From contig DATIYT010000075.1 of the NCBI GenBank assembly GCA_035517495.1, positions 124,001-188,000 on the forward strand: DNA of 64,000 nt, given 5' to 3'. Under the pieces are notes generated by a model, which saw only the letters and a list, made by a program, of their open reading frames with translations, ran no database searches and was not told the DNA's origin. Position numbers and translations under genes: made by a program. This stretch comes from DASZHJ01 sp035517495 (GTDB taxonomy: Bacteria; Pseudomonadota; Alphaproteobacteria; ATCC43930; CGMCC-115725). This document shows, in pieces, positions 59,369 to 64,000 of the stretch (position 1 is the first letter of the stretch; each line of letters begins with the position of its first letter).

Positions 59369-61132
59369 ATGAACGAGCAGCGGGTCGATCGCCGCTTGGT
59401 GGCGATATTGGCGGTCGATGTCGCCGGCTATTCGCGGCTGATGGAGCAGGACGAGGAAGGGACGCTCTCGGCGCTGCGCGCGGTGCGACGCGAGATCGTC
59501 GATCCCAAAATCGCCGAGCACCGCGGCCGCATCGTGAAGACCACTGGTGACGGTCTCCTGATCGAGTTCGCAAGTGTTGTCGATGCGGTCCGGTGCGCGG
59601 TCGAGCTGCAGCGAATGATGCACGGCCGTAACGAGAACGGACCGCCGGAGCGGCGCATCGACTTCCGGATGGGTGTCAACGTCGGCGACATCATAATCGA
59701 AGACGGCGACATTTTCGGCGACGGGGTGAACATCGCCGCCCGGCTGGAAGCACTCGCCGAACCGGGTGGAATTTGCCTGAGCGCCGCAGCACACGAGCAA
59801 GTCCGCGATCGGCTCGACATCGTTTTCGAAGATCGGGGCGAGCAGCAGGTCAAGAACATCGCGCGACCCATCCATATCTATGTCGTAGTCCTGGGTGCAG
59901 CCTCACGCGCGACCACGCCTCACGCACCGAGGCTCGCTCTTCCCGACAAGCCGTCGATCGCGGTTCTGCCGTTCGACACCATGAGTGAGGAGCGCGACCT
60001 TGGCTATCTTGCCGACGGCATCGTCGAGGCCATCACTGCTGCGCTTTCGCGTATTCGCTCCTTTTTCGTCATCGCGCGGAATTCCGCTTTTACCTACAAG
60101 GGCAAAGCGGTGAATGTGCGCGATGTCGGAAGGGAATTGGGCGTCGCCTATGTCCTTGAAGGCAGCGTGCAGAAGGCCGGCAACCGCATCCGCATCATCG
60201 TGCAGCTGATCGAGACCGAGGGCGGCGCCCACGTCTGGACGGCGCGCTATGACGGCACGACGGACGATATCTTCGATCTCCAGGATCGTATCACGGAACA
60301 GGTGGCAGGAGCGCTGCAACCTTCAATCCGCATCGCCGAGATCGAGCGCGCGAGGCGCAAGCGGCCGCAGGCTCTCGGTGCCTATGACTATGCCATGCGA
60401 GCAATGCCCCACGTCTGGGCGTTGGAAAAGGACGAGAGCGGCAAGGCTCTCGATCTTCTGGATAAGGCGCTTGGCATTGACCCCGACTACCCCCTGGCTC
60501 TCGCGCTCGCAGCTTGGTGCCATGCGCAGCGCTCTGTTTACCAATGGGCTGAACGGATTGAAGAGAGCAAGGCGCGGGCGTTGACCCTGGCCGAACGCGC
60601 AGCCGCCATCAGCAGCGACGATCCGCTCATTCTCGCCGTGCTCGGCGCTGTACACACCTTCGTTCGAAACCACGGTACAGCGCGGATCCTGCTGGAGCGC
60701 GCACTCTCCATCGATCCCAACGCCGCCTGGGCGTGGAGCCGACTCGCTTGGCTCGACAATTACGCCGACCGGCCGGACGACGCGATCGAGAAGTTCGAGC
60801 GCGCCCTGCGCCTGAGCCCGCTCGACCCGGCAAATTTCAACAACCATATCGGCATCGGCTCTGCGCACGAAGTGGCGGGCCGCTATGACGAGGCGGTGGC
60901 GATGTACCGGCGGGGGCTTGAGGAGCAACCGCACGCGCTTTGGGTCTACCGCAACCTCTCCGCCGCGCTTGCTGGAGCGGGGAGGATGGCGGAGGCCAAA
61001 GATGCCTACGCTAAAATGCTGCGCACCTATCCGGGCCTAACGGGCGCGACACTCCGGCAAGCGCTGGTGTTCTCGCCGGCGGCCCTCGACCGCATGGTGG
61101 AGAATCTGAAGAAGCTGGGCCTACCAGACTGA
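59369..61132 (+). CDS. Class III adenylate/guanylate cyclase with TPR C-terminus
   Basis: 587 residues. Cyclase domain 1-170: metal aspartates D17 (LAVDVAGYS) and D61 (KTTGDGLLIEF), transition-state pair N121/R125 (FGDGVNIAARLE). A short linker is followed by a TolB-like beta region (PSIAVLPFDTMSEERDLGYL) from about 195 and TPRs to the end. It makes cAMP (or cGMP) in response to an unknown signal. This layout is common in rhizobia. It faces the paralogue at 61368. Confidence 0.92.
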   Translation: MNEQRVDRRLVAILAVDVAGYSRLMEQDEEGTLSALRAVRREIVDPKIAEHRGRIVKTTGDGLLIEFASVVDAVRCAVELQRMMHGRNENGPPERRIDFRMGVNVGDIIIEDGDIFGDGVNIAARLEALAEPGGICLSAAAHEQVRDRLDIVFEDRGEQQVKNIARPIHIYVVVLGAASRATTPHAPRLALPDKPSIAVLPFDTMSEERDLGYLADGIVEAITAALSRIRSFFVIARNSAFTYKGKAVNVRDVGRELGVAYVLEGSVQKAGNRIRIIVQLIETEGGAHVWTARYDGTTDDIFDLQDRITEQVAGALQPSIRIAEIERARRKRPQALGAYDYAMRAMPHVWALEKDESGKALDLLDKALGIDPDYPLALALAAWCHAQRSVYQWAERIEESKARALTLAERAAAISSDDPLILAVLGAVHTFVRNHGTARILLERALSIDPNAAWAWSRLAWLDNYADRPDDAIEKFERALRLSPLDPANFNNHIGIGSAHEVAGRYDEAVAMYRRGLEEQPHALWVYRNLSAALAGAGRMAEAKDAYAKMLRTYPGLTGATLRQALVFSPAALDRMVENLKKLGLPD

Positions 61133-61367
61133 CGCCGCAGAGTAAATCGGCGCGCGCCACCCGCAGCCGGTGCTTGCGCCTGGATCGGGTCAGGAACGGT
61201 GGTCGGAGCGATGATCGCATGGAGTCCGGTTTTCCCTCGCGAGTGGACTTCCGCTGGGCACCACCCGATCGTCCGAGAAGTGCGTTAGCGGAAATCACTT
61301 CGTTGTATTCGATCACCTCGTCGGCGCCGGAGGCGAGCCGCCTGACTTACCGTGTGGTCGGGCATTT

Positions 61368-63119
61368 TCACTCATGTAACAAAGACGCCGAGCGAAGGGC
61401 CTCGATGAACCGTTCGCGTTCATGGGACAACATGAACGGGTAAGTGTCGTCGATGTAGGCGACATCGAGTGTCGGCTGCAGGCGCGAAAGCTCTGCCGCA
61501 GCCGCTCGCGCCGTGTCACTCAATCCGCGCAGACTCAATGCAGCCACGAGTCGTTGCCGAGCCCTCACATTTCCCGGCTGAATCCGTATGGCCTTCTCCG
61601 CGGTCGAAATCGCCTCGCCGAGATTGTCGAGCAACAAGTGGCATAGACTTTGATCTGCGATCGCAAGCGAGCGGAAGCGGTAGTGCGGGTCCAGGCGCAA
61701 AATCGCATCGAGATGCGGCAACGCCTCCCCCGGGTGGCCGGTGAATTCGAGGACGCAGGCAAGGAAATGTCTCGCCAGGGGAGCACTCGGATTGAGCGCA
61801 ACCGCTTGCTCTACGCCATCGAGAGCGGACTGGAAGTCCCGCTCGGTCCACAACCGCCCCATACCCCGCAGGCCTTGCGCTAGCCACTCGCGGTCATCGC
61901 ACGAGACGGCCTGTTCAGCGGCTTCAAGTGAAGACTTCAACGCGTCAGCGCGATTGACCCAGCCCAGGATACCTTCATGGTAGCGACATAGGGATAACAG
62001 CGACCACGCCCGGGCCGAAGACGGATCAATTTCCAACGCAAGCTTGAGATGGTTGCGTGCTTCCGCATGGCCGGCAGGCGTCATGCGCTCCTGGAGAGAC
62101 AAGGCCTTCAGAGCGTGGTCCCAAGCACTGAGATCGGAAGGATGTTTGCGCGATGCGCGCCGCGCCTCGGCACGATGAATCTCTGGCTCGATGCTGGCCA
62201 CGATCCGTTCGGCGATCTCTTCCTGCACGATGAAGACATCTGCGATCTTGCGGTCGTACCGCTCCGCGAACAGGTGGTGTCCGGTCGCCCCGTCTATGAG
62301 CTGCACGGTGATGCGAATCTGTTCGCCGGAGCGCCGCGCGCTGCCCTCAACAAGATATGCCGCACCCAATTCGCGGCCGATCTCTGTGACGTTCTTGGGC
62401 TTGCCCTTGTAAACAAATGTTGAATTGCGTGCGACGACGGGAAACCAGCGCCAATATGCAAGCGCCGTAATGATGTCCTCGGTCAGTCCTTCGACGAAAT
62501 AGTCTTCCGCTGGATCCTTGCTCAAATTGTCAAACGGCAACACGGCGACTGCCTGGAGATCGCCAAAATCACCTTGCAGCCTTGGTCTCCTCGGTTTTGA
62601 AGGGCGGCCCATCACCAACCGAAAAACCTTGACCGGACGTGCGATATTTTTCAGAGATCGATCACCGAGATCGTCAAAGCTATGTTGGACTCGGTCGCGC
62701 ACCTGGTCATAGGCGGCCTGCGACAGGAGAATGCCCCCCGGGTCGGCCGATCCTTCCAGTCGCGCCGCGACGTTAACGCCATCGCCGAAGACGTCGCCGT
62801 CCTCAACCATGATGTCACCGACATTTATGCCAATCCGCAACTCGATGCTTTGAGCAGCTTTCGTTTCACCACTCATTTCGGCAACACGGCCCTGAATTTC
62901 GACCGCACATTCGACGGCATCGACAGCGCTGGCAAATTCCAGGAGAAAGCCGTCGCCCATTGCCTTCACAAGCCGCCCGCCGCGGGCCTCTACGGCGGGG
63001 TCGATGATGGAGCTTCGCAAAGTGGCCACCGCGGTCAGCGTAGCGGCCTCATCATCCCCCATCAGATGGCCGTAACCGACGATATCGGCCAAAACGATCA
63101 CAGCGAGCCTGCGTTCCAT
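61368..63119 (-). CDS. Class III adenylate/guanylate cyclase with TPR C-terminus (paralogue)
   Basis: 583 residues with the same three-part layout: cyclase domain with D12 (VLADIVGYG), D56 (KAMGDGFLLEF) and N116/R120 (FGDGVNVAARLE); TolB-like region AVAVLPFDNLSKDPAEDYFV; TPRs from about 330. It is convergent with the other cyclase, 235 bp apart. The two share order and motifs but have diverged widely, so they are probably old paralogues. Confidence 0.92.
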   Translation of the reverse strand: MERRLAVIVLADIVGYGHLMGDDEAATLTAVATLRSSIIDPAVEARGGRLVKAMGDGFLLEFASAVDAVECAVEIQGRVAEMSGETKAAQSIELRIGINVGDIMVEDGDVFGDGVNVAARLEGSADPGGILLSQAAYDQVRDRVQHSFDDLGDRSLKNIARPVKVFRLVMGRPSKPRRPRLQGDFGDLQAVAVLPFDNLSKDPAEDYFVEGLTEDIITALAYWRWFPVVARNSTFVYKGKPKNVTEIGRELGAAYLVEGSARRSGEQIRITVQLIDGATGHHLFAERYDRKIADVFIVQEEIAERIVASIEPEIHRAEARRASRKHPSDLSAWDHALKALSLQERMTPAGHAEARNHLKLALEIDPSSARAWSLLSLCRYHEGILGWVNRADALKSSLEAAEQAVSCDDREWLAQGLRGMGRLWTERDFQSALDGVEQAVALNPSAPLARHFLACVLEFTGHPGEALPHLDAILRLDPHYRFRSLAIADQSLCHLLLDNLGEAISTAEKAIRIQPGNVRARQRLVAALSLRGLSDTARAAAAELSRLQPTLDVAYIDDTYPFMLSHERERFIEALRSASLLHE

Positions 63120-63353
63120 ATGGCGCTCCAGAACGGATCGACGCGCACCTGCAACTGGATCGGTGAAATCTGTCCAACTCTATCAAAGCATTGGCGGTCA
63201 CTCTACGGTGAACGCTTCGAAATCAGACGATAACCGGCGGCCCGCCCGGCCTTGCTGGAGAAGCTTAGACTGAGTTAGCTTCGCCGTCATCCGGGCGTGG
63301 TCGCTGCCGCGCAAAGTTTCTCATCGCGAACAGTGCAATGTTGGGAGGGCCGC

Positions 63354-64000
63354 ATGAAGCGGAAGTACCAGAGTGTCGTCGAAACAATCGGCAGGACGCC
63401 GGTCGTCCGGATCAATCGTTTGGCACCGCCGGGCGTGAACCTTTTCGTGAAGATTGAGGCCTTCAACCCGCTTGGTTCAGTGAAAGACCGGCTGGCTCTG
63501 GGCGTCATCGAGGCGGCCGAAAAGTCGGGTGAGCTTAAGCCCGGCCAGACGATCATCGAGGCGACGAGCGGCAATACCGGGATCGGCCTTGCCATGGTTT
63601 GCGCAGCCAAGGGATATCCGCTCGTGGTGACCATGGCAGAGCCATTTAGCGTGGAGCGGCGCAAGCTGATGCGCTTCCTTGGGGCGAAGGTCATCATAAC
63701 TCCCGCCGCCGAGCGCGGCATTGGCATGGTCACCAAGGCTAACGAGCTTGCCAAAGCGCACGGCTGGTTCATGACTAGGCAGTTTGAAAATGAAGCCAAT
63801 CCCGATTTTCATTCGCGCACGACGGCTCGCGAAATACTCGACGATTTTGCCGGAGAGCGGCTGGACTATTGGGTGACGGGTTATGGCACCGGCGGAACCC
63901 TGAAGGGTGTCGCGCGGGTGCTCGCCAAGGAGCGCCCCGAAACGAAGATTGTGGTTTGCGAGCCGGAAGATGCGCAGCTGTTGGGCAGCGGCATCGTGCA
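63354..64000 (+). CDS. cysK: Cysteine synthase A-like (O-acetylserine sulfhydrylase), cut by window edge
   Basis: 215 residues are visible of an expected 310-330. PLP lysine K44 in NPLGSVKDRLA; EATSGNTGIGLAM is the substrate loop; TGYGTGGTLKGVARVL binds phosphate. It makes cysteine from O-acetylserine and sulfide. GGGAGG lies 5 bp before the ATG. A related but distinct enzyme is at 8987. Confidence 0.92.
   Translation, partial: MKRKYQSVVETIGRTPVVRINRLAPPGVNLFVKIEAFNPLGSVKDRLALGVIEAAEKSGELKPGQTIIEATSGNTGIGLAMVCAAKGYPLVVTMAEPFSVERRKLMRFLGAKVIITPAAERGIGMVTKANELAKAHGWFMTRQFENEANPDFHSRTTAREILDDFAGERLDYWVTGYGTGGTLKGVARVLAKERPETKIVVCEPEDAQLLGSGIV

Noticed and set aside
1..64000. tRNA, rRNA or integrase-based genomic island
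   Set aside because: No cloverleaf-type sequence, rRNA segment, integrase or full transposase gene was recognised anywhere in the window.

Overview
The window is 64 kb of GC-rich bacterial chromosome, densely coding on both strands, with many short ATGA start/stop overlaps inside operons. The gene content suggests a free-living soil or freshwater alphaproteobacterium, probably of the Hyphomicrobiales/Bradyrhizobium-like group. Supporting this are a rhizobial-style arsR-arsC-aqpS arsenic operon, adenylate cyclases fused to TPR arms, several solute ABC importers, many aromatic and amide catabolic enzymes, and CTAG-bounded palindromic repeats of the kind common in that group. The taxon is an inference; no rRNA or tRNA gene was seen.

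Layout. 0-13.2 kb is a catabolic region: aldo/keto reductase, amidohydrolases, enoyl-CoA hydratase, a split LigA/LigB extradiol dioxygenase with a carboxymethyl-hydroxymuconate isomerase, an isonitrile hydratase-like protein, a family III CoA-transferase, an ATP-grasp protein, a cysteine synthase-like enzyme and a second extradiol dioxygenase in which LigB and LigA are fused. 13.3-17.0 kb is an arsenic operon (arsR, arsC, aqpS, arsM, MFS exporter) with a readable promoter and two ArsR-type operators. 17.1-24.4 kb carries a taurine/nitrate-type ABC importer, a divergent phytanoyl-CoA-type dioxygenase, a methyltransferase and an NCS2 nucleobase permease. 24.4-30.4 kb is a TPR operon: an aminotransferase, a 965-residue protein with a duplicated TPR-glycosyltransferase module, and a TPR-sulfotransferase. 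30.7-36.4 kb holds a dehydrogenase with both subunits of a dimethylformamidase-like enzyme, facing a deacylase/MFS pair. 36.6-39.0 kb contains an IF-1/bS21 operon with a structured leader. 39.1-41.4 kb has a GST and a cytochrome P450. 41.5-47.4 kb is a carbohydrate-type ABC importer without its own ATPase, a GntR regulator, an HpcH/HpaI aldolase and a ketopantoate reductase-like enzyme.

47.4-51.6 kb is the most unusual part. A DUF488 gene is broken by a small palindromic element. Next to it lies a set of redox genes: an outer-membrane barrel with one N-terminal c-type haem motif (Cyc2-like), a secreted hemerythrin, a small cytochrome c and two unassigned membrane proteins. Two near-identical FNR/DNR-type boxes sit in front of these units, suggesting one low-oxygen or nitric-oxide regulon. 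The block is flanked by the 3' end of the reductase gene and a decayed copy of that same 3' end.

51.6-64 kb has a PEP-CTERM protein, DUF1801, CorA and SulP transporters, a membrane protein ending in a pair of palindromic elements, a gamma-glutamyl hydrolase, a small secreted protein, two convergent cyclase-TPR paralogues, and the start of a cysteine synthase gene that runs off the right edge.

Short inverted-arm repeats (CACGAAG-, CACGGAGG-, CGCAGATC- and GCAATGACG-type) fill many intergenic gaps, and one gap (2.88-3.39 kb) contains a separate four-copy repeat array.
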